The notes: a model not told the origin generated them from the letters alone. A stretch of 44,948 bases of DNA from Aquipseudomonas alcaligenes MRY13-0052 (GCA_000474255.1 BATO01000052.1:1-44948), one strand, 5' to 3'; shown: positions 1 through 8,461, numbered from the stretch's first letter. Made by a program: numbers and translations.

Positions 1-698
1 GTCTTGGCGATGAAACGGGCGGGGCCGCTCACGGCCCAGGGGCCGAGCAGCTCCTCCATCTCGTCGAGCAGTTCCTGGGCGGCGCAGACGAACCCCAGGC
101 GCAGCCCGGCGAGGCCGAAGAACTTGCCGAAGGAGCGCAGCACGATGAGCCCCGGCAGGTGGCTGATGCGCGCCAGGCTCTGGTCCGGGGTGCAGTCCAT
201 GAAGGCTTCGTCCACCACCAGCCAGCCGCCGCGCTCGGCCAGGCGCGCATGCCAGTCCAGCAGCAGCTCCGGCGAGTAGCGCTGACCGGTGGGATTGTTG
301 GGGTTGACCACCACCAGCACGTCCAGGCGGTCGATGGCGCGACGGGCACCGGCTTCGCTGATCTCTTCCAGGCGATGGCCGACCCGCCGCCAGGCGGCGG
401 CATGCTCGGCGTAACAGGGCGAGAGGATGCCCACCTGGGAGGTACGGCGAATGCGCGGCAGCGCCTGGATGGCGGCCTGGGAGCCGGCCACCGGCAACAG
501 GGTCGGGGCCTTGTAATAGCGGCGGGCGGCCTCTTCCAGGCCGTCGTCCTGCTCGGGCAGGCGGGCCCAGGCGGCGCCGGGCACCTCCGGCAGGGTCCAG
601 CCGTAGGGCGCCAGGCCGGTGGAGAGGTCGAGCCAGTCGGCCTCGGGGATGCGATAACGCTGCGCGGCGGCGCGCAGCCTGCCTCCATGCTCAAGCAA
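1..698 (-). CDS. cobC: CobC, threonine-phosphate decarboxylase (partial)
   Basis: This is a PLP-dependent aminotransferase-fold enzyme that makes (R)-1-amino-2-propanol phosphate for the cobalamin nucleotide loop. The reading frame begins [20 protein letters not shown], like Pseudomonas CobC (usually MLEHGGRL). It continues with [12 protein letters not shown], the cofactor-fold stretch [29 protein letters not shown] and the lysine-containing [17 protein letters not shown], where K is the expected Schiff-base residue. The only plausible start is TTG at 696-698, which overlaps the last 8 bases of cobD, so the two genes are translationally coupled. The C-terminus runs off the left edge; about 232 codons are visible. 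It is the last visible gene of the riboswitch-led operon. Identification rests on motif recognition and operon position. Confidence 0.9.
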   Translation of the reverse strand, partial: MLEHGGRLRAAAQRYRIPEADWLDLSTGLAPYGWTLPEVPGAAWARLPEQDDGLEEAARRYYKAPTLLPVAGSQAAIQALPRIRRTSQVGILSPCYAEHAAAWRRVGHRLEEISEAGARRAIDRLDVLVVVNPNNPTGQRYSPELLLDWHARLAERGGWLVVDEAFMDCTPDQSLARISHLPGLIVLRSFGKFFGLAGLRLGFVCAAQELLDEMEELLGPWAVSGPARFIAK

Positions 699-1599
699 AG
701 AGCCACCCTCCGATGATCAGCACGCCCACCCAGAGCATCACGCCCTGGCGCACCAGGTCCATGCCACGGTCGATGTCTTCGGCCCGCGCGGGCTCGCCCA
801 GCCCCAGGTGCGGGCGCTCGTGCAGCTCGCCGTGGTAGACGGCCGGGCCACCCAGTTGCACGCCCAGCGCACCGGCGCCGGCGGCCATCACCGGCCCCGC
901 GTTGGGGCTGTCCCAGAGCGGTGCCTGCTTGCGCCAGCAGTGCAGCGCCACGGCCGTCTTGCCGAGCAGCGCGTAGGTCAGTGCCACCAGGCGCGCGGGA
1001 ATGTAGTTGAGAACGTCATCGATGCGCGCGGCGGCCCAGCCGAAGCGTTCGAAGCGCGCGTTGCGGTAGCCCCACATGGCATCGAGTGTGTTGCTCAGGC
1101 GGTACAGCACCACGCCCGGCGCACCGGCCACGGCGAACCAGAACAGCGCGGCGAACACCGCATCGCTGCCGTTCTCCAGCACCGACTCGGTGGCGGCACG
1201 GGCCACGGCGCCTTCGTCCAGTTCGCGGGTTTCGCGGCTGACCATGTAGCCGACGCGCTGGCGTGCCTGCTCCAGGTCACCGGCCTCGAGGGCGCGGGCC
1301 ACCGGCTCGGCGTGTTCATTGAGGCTGCGCAGGCCGATGGCGGCGTAGAGGGCGATGACGCCCACCAGGGTGCCGATCCAGGGCAGCTCGGCCAGCCACC
1401 AGGCGGCCAGGGTCAGCGGCAGCACGGCGATCACCCAGGCGCTGACGCCATGGCTGCGCCAGCCACGGCCACCGGGGTTGAAGCGTTGCTCGAGGCGCTT
1501 GGCCCAGTTGCCGAAGGCCACCAGCGGGTGCCAGCGCCGTGGCTCGCCAAAGACGGCATCCAGCACCACGGCGGCCAATGTCAGCATGCCCAGGCTCAT
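691..1599 (-). CDS. cobD: CobD/CbiB, adenosylcobinamide-phosphate synthase
   Basis: Integral membrane enzyme that attaches aminopropanol phosphate to adenosylcobyric acid, using the product made by CobC. Typical family stretches are visible: [20 protein letters not shown] near the N-terminus, [20 protein letters not shown] in the middle, [20 protein letters not shown], and [19 protein letters not shown] towards the C-terminus, plus several hydrophobic segments. The product is 302 residues, normal for the family. The ATG at 1597-1599 (MSLGML) overlaps the bluB stop as ATGA and is preferred over an in-frame ATG five codons upstream. The stop overlaps the TTG start of cobC. No defects are seen. 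Confidence 0.93.
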   Translation of the reverse strand: MSLGMLTLAAVVLDAVFGEPRRWHPLVAFGNWAKRLEQRFNPGGRGWRSHGVSAWVIAVLPLTLAAWWLAELPWIGTLVGVIALYAAIGLRSLNEHAEPVARALEAGDLEQARQRVGYMVSRETRELDEGAVARAATESVLENGSDAVFAALFWFAVAGAPGVVLYRLSNTLDAMWGYRNARFERFGWAAARIDDVLNYIPARLVALTYALLGKTAVALHCWRKQAPLWDSPNAGPVMAAGAGALGVQLGGPAVYHGELHERPHLGLGEPARAEDIDRGMDLVRQGVMLWVGVLIIGGWLFA

Positions 1600-2246
1600 T
1601 CCTTGTTTCCCCACTGGTTCTCGAACAGTAATTCGGACAACGGGCGCGGCTGCGCCCAGCCCTCCAGCGCCAGCATCGGCGCCGGGTAGAAGGCCTCCAC
1701 CGGGCCCAGGCAGAGCACCGCCAGGGGCTTGCTGCCGGGCGGCATGCCGAGCAGCTCGGCCAGGGCCTGCGGGTCGAACAGCGAGACCCAGCCCAGGCCC
1801 AGCCCTTCGGCGCGGGCGGCGAGCCAGAGATTCTGAATCGCGCAGGCCAGGGACGCCATATCCATTTCCGGCAGGGTGCGTCGGCCGAAGACATGGGCCT
1901 CGCGCCCGTCCATCAGCGCGGCCACCAGCAGCTCGGCGCAGTCGCGGATGCCTTCGACCTTGAGCCGCATGAATTCGTCGGAGCGCTCGCCCAGCGCCTC
2001 GGCGGTGCGCACCCGCTCCGCCTCCACCAGGCCGTGGATGTCCTCACGCAGCGCCGGCTCGGTGACGCGGATGAAGCGCCAGGGCTGCATCAGGCCGACG
2101 CTGGGCGCCTGGTGCGCCGCCTCCAGCAGCCGTGCGAGCAGCTCGGGCGCCACCTCGCCGCCGCTGAAGTGGCGCATGTCGCGACGCTCGGCGATGGCGC
2201 GGTAAACGGCGGCGCGTTCCTCGGGGCTGAAGGCGTTGTCGGTCAT
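1596..2246 (-). CDS. bluB: BluB, 5,6-dimethylbenzimidazole synthase
   Basis: Nitroreductase-fold flavoenzyme that breaks down reduced FMN with oxygen to form 5,6-dimethylbenzimidazole, the lower ligand of cobalamin. The 216-residue product has [15 protein letters not shown] near the start (flavin phosphate-binding region), [15 protein letters not shown], and [20 protein letters not shown] followed by [10 protein letters not shown]. These are characteristic of the BluB branch. The start [10 protein letters not shown] at 2246 overlaps the end of cobB (ATGA). A longer in-frame extension exists upstream, but it lies inside cobB and looks non-coding. Its presence implies that the host makes its own lower ligand under oxygen. 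Confidence 0.93.
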   Translation of the reverse strand: MTDNAFSPEERAAVYRAIAERRDMRHFSGGEVAPELLARLLEAAHQAPSVGLMQPWRFIRVTEPALREDIHGLVEAERVRTAEALGERSDEFMRLKVEGIRDCAELLVAALMDGREAHVFGRRTLPEMDMASLACAIQNLWLAARAEGLGLGWVSLFDPQALAELLGMPPGSKPLAVLCLGPVEAFYPAPMLALEGWAQPRPLSELLFENQWGNKE

Positions 2247-3541
2247 GGACGCAGGAGCTCCGCCGCCGCAGCGGGATTGGAAGGCAGGTAGAAGTGGATA
2301 TAGGACGCGGTGAGGCGGCCGATGCGGAACACCGCCTCGGCCACCGGCTTGTCGTTCGGGCAGGTGCCGCGCGCCAGGGGCTGCAGCGACGAGTCGAGGC
2401 GCGAATGGTGGTAGGTGTGGCCACGCAAGGCACCGCCGGGCAGCTCGACTTCCTGCAAGGCCAGGGCCACCAGGCGCTTCTGCATCACCGCGCTGCCGGG
2501 CAGCAGGCCCACCAGTTCGGCACGCTCGCCTTCGGCGTCGGTCAGCGCGTCCAGCAGGTAGAGCATGCCGCCGCACTCGGCGAGCGTCGGCTTGCCAGCG
2601 TCGCAGTGGGCACGGATCGCCGCCGCCATGGCGCGGTTCTCCGCCAACGGCGCCAGGTGCAGCTCGGGGTAGCCACCGGGCAGGTAGAGGCTGTCCACCT
2701 CGGGCAGCGCGGCGTCGGTCAGCGGCGAGAAGAACTGCAGCTCGGCACCCAGGGCGCGCAGCAGGTCGAGGTTGGCCTGGTAGGTGAAGGCGAAGGAGGT
2801 GTCGCGGGCGACGCCGATGCGCACGCCTTCGAGCAGCGGTTGCAGCTCATGGGCCGGCGGCGCCTCGAAGGCTACGGCCGGCGGCAGCTCCACCGAGGCG
2901 CTGGCGGCCAGGGCATCGGCAGCGGCGTCCAGGCGCGCATCCAGGTCAGCCAGCTCCTCGGCCTGTACCAGCCCCAGGTGGCGGCTGGGCAACTCGACCT
3001 CGGCGCTGCGCGGCAGGGAGCCGTACCAGCGGATCCAGTCCGGCAGGCTGTCGCGGATCAGGTCGCTGTGGCGCTGGCTGCCGACGCGGTTGCCGAGCAC
3101 GCCGGAGAACGGCAGGCCCGGTTGGTAGGTGGCCAGGCCCACGGCCAGGGCGCCGAAGGTCTGGGCCATGGCGGCGCCATTGATCACCGCCATCACCGGC
3201 ACGCCGAAGCAGCGCGCCAGGTCGGCAGCCGAGGGCGAGCCGTCGAACAGGCCCATCACCCCTTCGATAAGGATCAGGTCCGCTTCGGCAGCGGCCTCCC
3301 AGAGCAGGCGGCGGCTTTCCGCCTCGCCGATCATCCACAGGTCCAACTGGTAGACCGGCGCGCCGGAGGCACGGGCGAGGATCATCGGGTCGAGGAAATC
3401 CGGCCCGCACTTGAACACCCGCACGCGCTTGCCCTGGCGGGTGTGCAGGCGCGCCAGGGCGGCGGTGACGGTGGTCTTGCCCTGGCCGGACGCCGGGGCG
3501 GCGATCAGCAGGGCCGGGCAATGGCGCGTGGAGGTGCTCAG
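2243..3541 (-). CDS. cobB: CobB, cobyrinic acid a,c-diamide synthase
   Basis: ATP- and glutamine-dependent amidase that converts (hydrogeno)cobyrinic acid to its a,c-diamide. The N-terminal part has the P-loop ASGQGKTTVTAALARLH and FKCGPDFLDP, followed by LILIEGVMGLFDGSPSAADL. The C-terminal part is the class I glutaminase domain with LPGGYPELH and AECGGMLYLLDAL, the C in AECGG being the expected nucleophile. Homology to the P-loop continues upstream of the first GTG (at 3424), so the real start must be near 3541. No ATG, GTG or TTG is available there; the frame shows CTG (3539-3541) overlapping the cobO stop as CTGA, where relatives would have ATGA. From CTG the protein has 432 residues. CTG may be a genuine weak start or a base error. 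Confidence 0.9.
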   Translation of the reverse strand: MSTSTRHCPALLIAAPASGQGKTTVTAALARLHTRQGKRVRVFKCGPDFLDPMILARASGAPVYQLDLWMIGEAESRRLLWEAAAEADLILIEGVMGLFDGSPSAADLARCFGVPVMAVINGAAMAQTFGALAVGLATYQPGLPFSGVLGNRVGSQRHSDLIRDSLPDWIRWYGSLPRSAEVELPSRHLGLVQAEELADLDARLDAAADALAASASVELPPAVAFEAPPAHELQPLLEGVRIGVARDTSFAFTYQANLDLLRALGAELQFFSPLTDAALPEVDSLYLPGGYPELHLAPLAENRAMAAAIRAHCDAGKPTLAECGGMLYLLDALTDAEGERAELVGLLPGSAVMQKRLVALALQEVELPGGALRGHTYHHSRLDSSLQPLARGTCPNDKPVAEAVFRIGRLTASYIHFYLPSNPAAAAELLRP

Positions 3542-4149
3542 AATTCCACCCCTTTCTGCGCCTTCACCCCGGACTTGAAGGCGTGCTTGACCAGGCTCAT
3601 CTCGGTGACGGTGTCGGCGGCGTCGATCAGACCCTGGGGCGCGCCACGGCCGGTGGCGACCACGTGCTGCAGCTCGGGGCGCGATTCGATGTCGCGGAGC
3701 ACGGTCTCCAGGTCGAGGTAGCCGTGCTTGAGGGCGATGTTCAGCTCATCCAGCACCACCAGGCCCACCTGCGGGTCGTTGAGCAGCTGCGCCGCGACGG
3801 CCCAGGCCTGCTGCGCCTTGTCGATGTCGCGCTGGCGGTCCTGGGTGTCCCAGGTGTAGCCCTCGCCCATCACGTGGTAGGCGACCTCGTCCGGGAAGCG
3901 GCGGAAGAAGGCTTCCTCGCCGGTGGACATGCCGCCCTTGATGAACTGCACCACGCCCACCTTCACACCGTGCCCGAGGGCGCGGGCGACCATGCCGAAG
4001 GCCGAGCTGCTCTTGCCCTTGCCATTGCCGGTGTGCACCAGCAGCAGGCCGTACTCGTCCTGGGCCTGGGCGATCTTCTCGTCGATCAGGGCTTTCTTGC
4101 GCTGCATGCGCGCCTTGTGGCGGGCATCGCGTTCGATGGATTCGGTCAT
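3538..4149 (-). CDS. cobO: CobO/CobA, cob(I)alamin adenosyltransferase
   Basis: Transfers the adenosyl group of ATP to reduced cob(I)alamin or cobinamide in the cytoplasm. The 203-residue protein has the family P-loop LLLVHTGNGKGKSSSAFGM (residues about 35-55), then VGVVQFIKGGMSTGEE, LVVLDELNIALKHGYLD and the C-terminal VKAQKGVEF. The start ATG at 4149 lies 11 bases after the btuB stop, with AGGAGCC just before it. Its TGA overlaps the presumed CTG start of cobB. Position second in the operon after the outer-membrane transporter suggests coupled uptake, adenosylation and synthesis. Confidence 0.95.
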   Translation of the reverse strand: MTESIERDARHKARMQRKKALIDEKIAQAQDEYGLLLVHTGNGKGKSSSAFGMVARALGHGVKVGVVQFIKGGMSTGEEAFFRRFPDEVAYHVMGEGYTWDTQDRQRDIDKAQQAWAVAAQLLNDPQVGLVVLDELNIALKHGYLDLETVLRDIESRPELQHVVATGRGAPQGLIDAADTVTEMSLVKHAFKSGVKAQKGVEF

Positions 4150-4160
4150 GGTGGCTCCTG

Positions 4161-6029
4161 TCAGAGGGCTTGGTAGCGGACGCTGAAGAACACTGCCTGG
4201 CCGGGCTGGTTGTAGTCCAGCGCGGTTTCGTAGTCGGCATCCAGCAGGTTGGTGACCTTGGCCTGCAGGCGCCACTCCTCGTTCAGCCAGTATTCGCCGC
4301 GCAGGTCGAGGGTGGCGTAGCCGGCCACCTTGTTGCGGTTGGCCAGGTCGTCGTAGCTGCGGCCTTCGGCGTGCAGCGTGGCGCCCAGGCCGAAGCGGCC
4401 GATGCGCCGGTCCAGGTCGAGGTTGAAGCTCTGTTGCGGACGGCGCGGAAGCTCGTTGCCGGCGTTGCTGCCGTGGTCGCGGTTCTCGGCGTCGAGGAAG
4501 GTGGCGTTGGCGTTCCAGTCCCAACCCAGCCACTGGCTGCCGAGCACCAGTTCGAGGCCGTCGATGCGGGCCTTGCCGATGTTGTTGGGGCCGCCGTACG
4601 GGCCGAGGGTGGAGTCGTAGGCGATCAGGTCGTCGACATGGGTGCGGTAGGCGTTGACCGACCAGTGGCCCCAGTCGTGCTGCCCGGTGAGCGCAGCCTC
4701 GAAGCTCTCGGAGGTTTCCGCGTCCAGGCCCGGGTTGCCATAGCCGGGGTAGTAAAGCTCGTTGAAGCTGGGCGCCTTGAAGGCGGTGCCGTAGCTGAGG
4801 CTGAAGCGCAATTCATCGGTGAACGCATAGCCCCAGGCGGCGCTGCCGGTGTCGTGGGTGCCGAACTGCTCGTTGTCGTCACGGCGCAGCGACAGCTGCC
4901 AGTCCTGCTGGCCAGCTTGCCCCAGGTACTGGGCGAACCACCCCTGGTTGCGGCGCGAGTCCTGCTCGAAGGCCGTGGAGCTGCTGACCTGGTCACGCTG
5001 CCAGTCGTAGCCGAGGGTCAGCACGTGGCCTTCGGCGAGGGTCAGGTCGTTGAGCCAGGAGGCGCTGTCGCGCTTGGAGTCGAAGCGGGCATCGAACAGG
5101 CCATCGGTGTGGCTGGTGGACTTGTCCTCGCTGCGACCGGCCCGCAGGGTGATGTTCCAGATGTCCTGGGGGCTGAAGCGGGCGCGGCCGCCGATCACCT
5201 CCTGGCGGTTGTCGGCGTTGGCGCCGTGGCCGCCGAGGGGATGCAGGTAGCCACTGCTGTCGATGTCGTCGTAGTCGTTGTGGGCCTTGGCGCGCATCAG
5301 CGTGCCATCCAGCGCCAGACTGCCGAGCTGCACACCGGCATTCAGGGTACCGGACAGGTTGCGGTAGCCGTCGGCGTCGGGCTCGTAGTAGTTGCTGCCC
5401 TGGCGGCGGGAGTTGATGCCGTCGGTGTCCTGGCTGCTGACGCCGAGGTTGTACCAGGCCTGCTCATCGCCACCGGCTACCCCGGCGCTGCCCTGGTAGC
5501 TGTCATGGGTGCCGTAGCCGGCGGAGAACCAGGGCTTTGCCGCGCCCTCGCCGTGCCCTTTGCGGGTGAAGATCTGGATCACCCCGCCTATGGCTTCGGA
5601 ACCGTAGAGGCTGGAGCGCGGGCCACGGACCACTTCGATGCGCTCGATCAGCTGCACCGGCAGGTCCTGGAAGGCCGTGAGCCCGGCGCTGACGGAGCCG
5701 ACCTTGACGCCGTCGATCAGCACCAGCACGTGGTCGGACTCGCTGCCGCGCATGAACAGCGTGGTGTTCTTGCCGGGGCCACCGTTGTTGCTGAGGGTCA
5801 CGCCCGGCACCTTGCGCAGCAGCTCGGGCACGGAGCTCGCCTGGCTGCGCTCGATGGCCGCACGGTCGATCACGGTGGTGGCGGCCAGGCTGGCGCGCAC
5901 GGGCTGCTCGCTGCGGGTGGCGGTGACCACCTGCTCGTCAAGTTCGAGGGGCGCGGCGGCCAGCGGGGAAATGCACGAAATGCCGAGAACAGCCAGCAGC
6001 GCCGGCCTCGGGGAAGCGTATCGACTCAA
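4161..6029 (-). CDS. btuB: BtuB, TonB-dependent cobalamin transporter
   Basis: Outer-membrane beta-barrel that imports vitamin B12 using TonB energy. It begins with a signal peptide (hydrophobic LLAVLGISCISPLAAA) followed by the TonB-box region ELDEQVVTATRSEQP. The plug domain follows (VPELLRKVPGVTLSNNGG, IERIEVVRGPRSSLYGSEAI), then a barrel of about 480 residues ending in the aromatic strand AVFFSVRYQAL. The best start is TTG at 6027-6029, preceded by GGAG; an in-frame ATG at 6089 lies inside the riboswitch hairpin region and is unlikely. That gives 622 residues. It is the first gene after the cobalamin riboswitch, so it should be shut down when B12 is plentiful. Confidence 0.92.
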   Translation of the reverse strand: MSRYASPRPALLAVLGISCISPLAAAPLELDEQVVTATRSEQPVRASLAATTVIDRAAIERSQASSVPELLRKVPGVTLSNNGGPGKNTTLFMRGSESDHVLVLIDGVKVGSVSAGLTAFQDLPVQLIERIEVVRGPRSSLYGSEAIGGVIQIFTRKGHGEGAAKPWFSAGYGTHDSYQGSAGVAGGDEQAWYNLGVSSQDTDGINSRRQGSNYYEPDADGYRNLSGTLNAGVQLGSLALDGTLMRAKAHNDYDDIDSSGYLHPLGGHGANADNRQEVIGGRARFSPQDIWNITLRAGRSEDKSTSHTDGLFDARFDSKRDSASWLNDLTLAEGHVLTLGYDWQRDQVSSSTAFEQDSRRNQGWFAQYLGQAGQQDWQLSLRRDDNEQFGTHDTGSAAWGYAFTDELRFSLSYGTAFKAPSFNELYYPGYGNPGLDAETSESFEAALTGQHDWGHWSVNAYRTHVDDLIAYDSTLGPYGGPNNIGKARIDGLELVLGSQWLGWDWNANATFLDAENRDHGSNAGNELPRRPQQSFNLDLDRRIGRFGLGATLHAEGRSYDDLANRNKVAGYATLDLRGEYWLNEEWRLQAKVTNLLDADYETALDYNQPGQAVFFSVRYQAL

Positions 6030-6036
6030 GATTCGA

Positions 6037-6060
6037 TCTCCGTCGCGCCACCCGCGCGAC
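6037..6060 (-). promoter_or_regulatory. Ribosome binding site and adjoining hairpin before btuB
   Basis: On the minus strand a perfect 7-bp stem (GTCGCGC / GCGCGAC, 5-base loop) ends directly before GGAG, the Shine-Dalgarno of the TTG start at 6029. The stem has no following U-tract, so it looks like a translation-level switch element rather than a terminator. Its role as part of the riboswitch expression platform is inferred. Confidence 0.55.
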
Positions 6061-6073
6061 CTTCTGGGGTGAT

Positions 6074-6290
6074 GCATGGGCGATCCCATGCGCAGTCACA
6101 CCAGGCCGGTCTCCGGGCTTGCGAGTGGAACCGTCGGTTCCCTTCCGCGCCTTCCCATGCCTGGGCACAGTGGCTGTTGCGGAGTCTGATTCGCCTACCG
6201 TTGCGGGGGCAGCGCCGGATTCTTCGGGAGAATGGACCGGCTTCCCTGTTTCACCCCGGTGGCATGGCCACGGGGCACCTGATGCAAGGC
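6074..6290 (-). promoter_or_regulatory. Cobalamin riboswitch (AdoCbl-type)
   Basis: Read on the minus strand, the leader carries the conserved cobalamin-aptamer blocks in order. GGTGAAACAGGGAAGCCGGT lies around 6236-6255, then GCTGCCCCCGCAACGGTA around 6196-6213. GCCACTG and GGGAAGG follow in the 6150-6175 stretch, and a B12 box of the form AGCCCGGAGACCGGCC is found at 6104-6119. Downstream there is a 7-bp hairpin (GCATGGG / CCCATGC, 6074-6091). The element precedes btuB and the cobO-cobB-bluB-cobD-cobC genes, so adenosylcobalamin probably represses the whole operon. The aptamer is recognised by eye; the exact 5' end is approximate. Confidence 0.95.
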
Positions 6291-6410
6291 GCGCAGCTTA
6301 GTGGCCGGGGTGGCCAGGGTCAATCGACGGGCGGCGGGCGGGAAATAGGTCGAACCGACGGGGGCAGAGCCACGTCCACTCAACAGGACCCACTCCATGA
6401 GGAGACCTCC

Positions 6411-6746
6411 ATGATCCGCGACCGCTATGCCTCCTGCATCCAGGCCTGCAACGCCTGCGCCATCGCCTGTGAACACTGCGCCGCCTCCTGCCTGCGCGAG
6501 GAAGACGCCGGGCACATGGCGCTGTGCATCCGCACCGACCGCGACTGCGCCGACCTGTGCCGCCTCGCCGCCCTGCTGATGGCCCGCGACAGCCCGCTGG
6601 CCGACGAGATCTGCCGCCTCTGCGCCATCGCCTGCCAGGCCTGCGCCGAGGCATGCGCCAAGCATGACCACGACCACTGCCAGGAATGCGCGCAGGCCTG
6701 CCAGCGCTGCGTGGTGGAATGCGAGGCGATGGCGAAGGCGGCTTGA
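6411..6746 (+). CDS. Four-helix-bundle copper storage-like protein (Csp/DUF326)
   Basis: A 111-residue protein with 19 cysteines, mostly spaced CxxxC or CxxC along predicted helices (for example [19 protein letters not shown], then [15 protein letters not shown]). This is the pattern of the Csp/DUF326 four-helix bundles, whose inward-facing cysteines bind many Cu(I) ions. There is no signal peptide, so it resembles the cytosolic Csp3 type. The start ATG at 6411 is preceded by GAGGAGACC, a strong ribosome binding site. It is transcribed divergently from the cobalamin operon. Copper storage is inferred from the family; the sequence only shows the cysteine pattern. Confidence 0.88.
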   Translation: MIRDRYASCIQACNACAIACEHCAASCLREEDAGHMALCIRTDRDCADLCRLAALLMARDSPLADEICRLCAIACQACAEACAKHDHDHCQECAQACQRCVVECEAMAKAA

Positions 6747-6781
6747 GCTCGACCCGGCCAGCGCACGATTGCCTACCGGAC

Positions 6782-6811
6782 CGGATGCGGACTATATATG
6801 GACCGTATCCG
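6782..6811. promoter_or_regulatory. Inverted repeat operator before the toxin-antitoxin pair
   Basis: CGGATGCGG and CCGTATCCG form an inverted repeat (8 of 9 matched) separated by 12 AT-rich bases, ACTATATATGGA, about 30 bases before the antitoxin ATG. The AT-rich spacer could hold a -10 element. Autorepression by the antitoxin is the usual arrangement and is inferred here. Confidence 0.55.
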
Positions 6812-6841
6812 TTACCATGCGCCCCTCACAAGGAGCCCGCC

Positions 6842-7126
6842 ATGAAAGTCCGGACCATCAGCTACCTCAAACAGCATGCCGCCTCGCTGGACCTGAGCGA
6901 GCCCATGGTGATCACCCAGAACGGCGTACCGGCCTACGTCGTGGAATCCTATGCCGAACGCCGCCGCCGCGATGAAGCCCTGGCGCTGATCAAGCTGCTG
7001 TCGTTCGCGGAACGGGACAAGGCAGAGGGCCGCCTCATCTCCGCCGACACCCTGCTGCAGCGTCTCAAACAGCGCAGCCCCCTCACCCAAGGACCGGGAA
7101 GCATCGAGGATGAGCAGGAAGATTGA
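6842..7126 (+). CDS. Phd/YefM-type antitoxin
   Basis: A 94-residue protein starting [18 protein letters not shown] and containing [18 protein letters not shown]. This is the hallmark of the Phd/YefM antitoxin fold, which binds the operator with its N-terminus and blocks the toxin with its C-terminus. The start at 6842 follows an AAGGAG ribosome binding site. Its 3' end overlaps the next gene by 17 bases, the normal coupled arrangement of a type II toxin-antitoxin operon. An inverted repeat upstream is the likely binding site. Confidence 0.85.
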   Translation: MKVRTISYLKQHAASLDLSEPMVITQNGVPAYVVESYAERRRRDEALALIKLLSFAERDKAEGRLISADTLLQRLKQRSPLTQGPGSIEDEQED

Positions 7127-7451
7127 GGTCGCCTACGCGACCACCGCCGAAGAAAGCCTGGTTTCGCAGATCCACCACCTGACGCCTTTCATCGGCGCCG
7201 AACCGGCCTACGCCAAGCTCGCAGCCCTGATCACAACCTCCGAGCACCATCTGCAAGCCCACCCACTGGCCGCCCCCATCTGCGAGGAAGCCGCCTTGCT
7301 GGGCGTCCGCGGCTACCGCGAACTGCATATCGATGAGTTCCGCATCCTCTATCGCTTCGACGAGACCGCCAGCCTGGTGATGGTCGCGCTGATCCTGCGG
7401 CAGCGGCAGAGCATCGAAGAGCAATTGATCAACTACTGCCTGATGCGTTGA
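7110..7451 (+). CDS. RelE/ParE-family toxin
   Basis: A 113-residue basic protein with RelE/ParE-superfamily features: [17 protein letters not shown] in the helical N-terminus and [20 protein letters not shown] in the beta-sheet core, followed by [16 protein letters not shown]. Members are either ribosome-dependent mRNA interferases or gyrase inhibitors; the sequence does not decide between them. It overlaps the Phd-like antitoxin gene upstream, so the pair forms one operon. Confidence 0.82.
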   Translation: MSRKIEVAYATTAEESLVSQIHHLTPFIGAEPAYAKLAALITTSEHHLQAHPLAAPICEEAALLGVRGYRELHIDEFRILYRFDETASLVMVALILRQRQSIEEQLINYCLMR

Positions 7452-7465
7452 GTAGCACAGCGCCC

Positions 7466-7786
7466 TCAATGCCTCGGCTCGAACCCCGCCGGTTTGCCCG
7501 CCAGCCAGTCGACGAAGGTGCGCAGGCGCTCGTCGGCCATCAGCGCCTCGCGGCTGTTGTAGGTCAGCGCCAGTTCCTTTTCGCTGAACAGGCGGTGGAT
7601 CTGGTTGTGGCAGGGACGACAGACCCAGAGGGTGGCGGTGATGCGCTCGTTGCGGGCGAAGCGCTTCTGCACGTAGGTTTTGCCGTGCAGGGCCTTGGGG
7701 ATCAGGTGGTGGCGGGTCAGGGGCGCGGCGCGCCGGCAGAGCTCGCAGGCGTCCGGCTGGGGCGGCAGGCGGATGGGCTCGGCCAC
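7466..7786 (-). CDS. HNH-domain protein
   Basis: A 106-residue protein with a compact HNH nuclease motif: CELCRRAAPLTRHHLIP supplies a CxxC pair and the first histidines, and WVCRPCHNQIHRLF supplies the second CxxC, the N and the last H. These are the metal-binding and catalytic residues of small HNH endonuclease-like proteins of unknown substrate. It lies 4 bases after the methyltransferase gene and on the same strand, so they may be co-transcribed. Nothing in the sequence shows a specific role. Confidence 0.8.
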   Translation of the reverse strand: MAEPIRLPPQPDACELCRRAAPLTRHHLIPKALHGKTYVQKRFARNERITATLWVCRPCHNQIHRLFSEKELALTYNSREALMADERLRTFVDWLAGKPAGFEPRH

Positions 7787-7790
7787 GGGT

Positions 7791-8453
7791 TCAGCGCTTG
7801 CGGCAGAGGGTCAGCCCGTCGCCGATGGGCAGCAGCGAGAGATCGACGCGTGCATCGGTCTTGAGCGCGCGGTTCAGGGCCTTGATGGCGCGGGTGTCGG
7901 CGCTGTCGGGGCTGGCTTCCAGCACGCGGCCGCTCCACAGCACGTTGTCGAACAACACCAGGCCACCGCTGCGCACCAGGGCCAGGGCGTGCTCGAGGTA
8001 AGCAGGGTAGTTGGCCTTGTCGGCGTCGATGAAGATCAGGTCGAAGCTGCCGGCCTGCCCTTCCCGCTCCAGACGCCCGAGGGTTTCCAGGGCCGGGGCC
8101 AGTTGCAGGTCGATGCGGGTATCGACGCCGGCTTCCTGCCAGTAGCGCCGGGCGACGGCGTTGTAGTCGCCGGGCAGGTCGCAGCAGAGGATACGGCCGT
8201 CCGCCGGCATGGCCTCGGCCATCACCAAGGCGCTGTAGCCGGTGAAGGTGCCGATCTCGAGGATGCGTCGCGCGCCGGTGAGGCGCACCAGCATGGCCAT
8301 GAACTGACCCTGCTCGGGGGCGATCTGCCAGCGCGCCGTGGGCAGTTGCGCGGTCTCCTCGCGCAGGCGCGCCAGCAACGGCGTCTCGCGCAGGGAGACG
8401 TCGAGCAGGTAGCGGTGGAGGTCGTCGTCGAGGTTGAGCGTCCGGGTGGTCAT
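7791..8453 (-). CDS. SAM-dependent O-methyltransferase (catechol-type family 3)
   Basis: A 220-residue class I methyltransferase. Motif I is RRILEIGTFTGYSALVMAEA (SAM binding), followed by FDLIFIDADKANYPAYLEHA, with the acidic metal ligand region typical of cation-dependent catechol or caffeoyl-CoA O-methyltransferases. Then come GGLVLFDNVLWSGRV and the C-terminal LLPIGDGLTLCRKR. Length is normal for the family. The substrate cannot be told from sequence. It sits 8 bases downstream of the NlpC/P60 gene and just before the HNH gene, all on the minus strand. Confidence 0.9.
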   Translation of the reverse strand: MTTRTLNLDDDLHRYLLDVSLRETPLLARLREETAQLPTARWQIAPEQGQFMAMLVRLTGARRILEIGTFTGYSALVMAEAMPADGRILCCDLPGDYNAVARRYWQEAGVDTRIDLQLAPALETLGRLEREGQAGSFDLIFIDADKANYPAYLEHALALVRSGGLVLFDNVLWSGRVLEASPDSADTRAIKALNRALKTDARVDLSLLPIGDGLTLCRKR

Positions 8454-8461
8454 GCAGCCTC

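Noticed and set aside
29..706. A 225-codon minus-strand frame starting [10 protein letters not shown]
   Set aside because: It is a frame-shifted shadow of cobC; the neighbouring frame starting at TTG 698 shows all the CobC motifs.
2294..3721. A 475-codon plus-strand frame opposite cobB
   Set aside because: It has the composition of an antisense shadow (Gln, Arg, Gly rich) and no recognisable motif; cobB on the other strand is clear.
4170..6746. An 858-codon open frame on the plus strand across btuB
   Set aside because: It is antisense to btuB in high-GC DNA, rich in Ala, Gly and Val with no domain, and runs through the riboswitch. Only its last part, from 6411, is a real gene.
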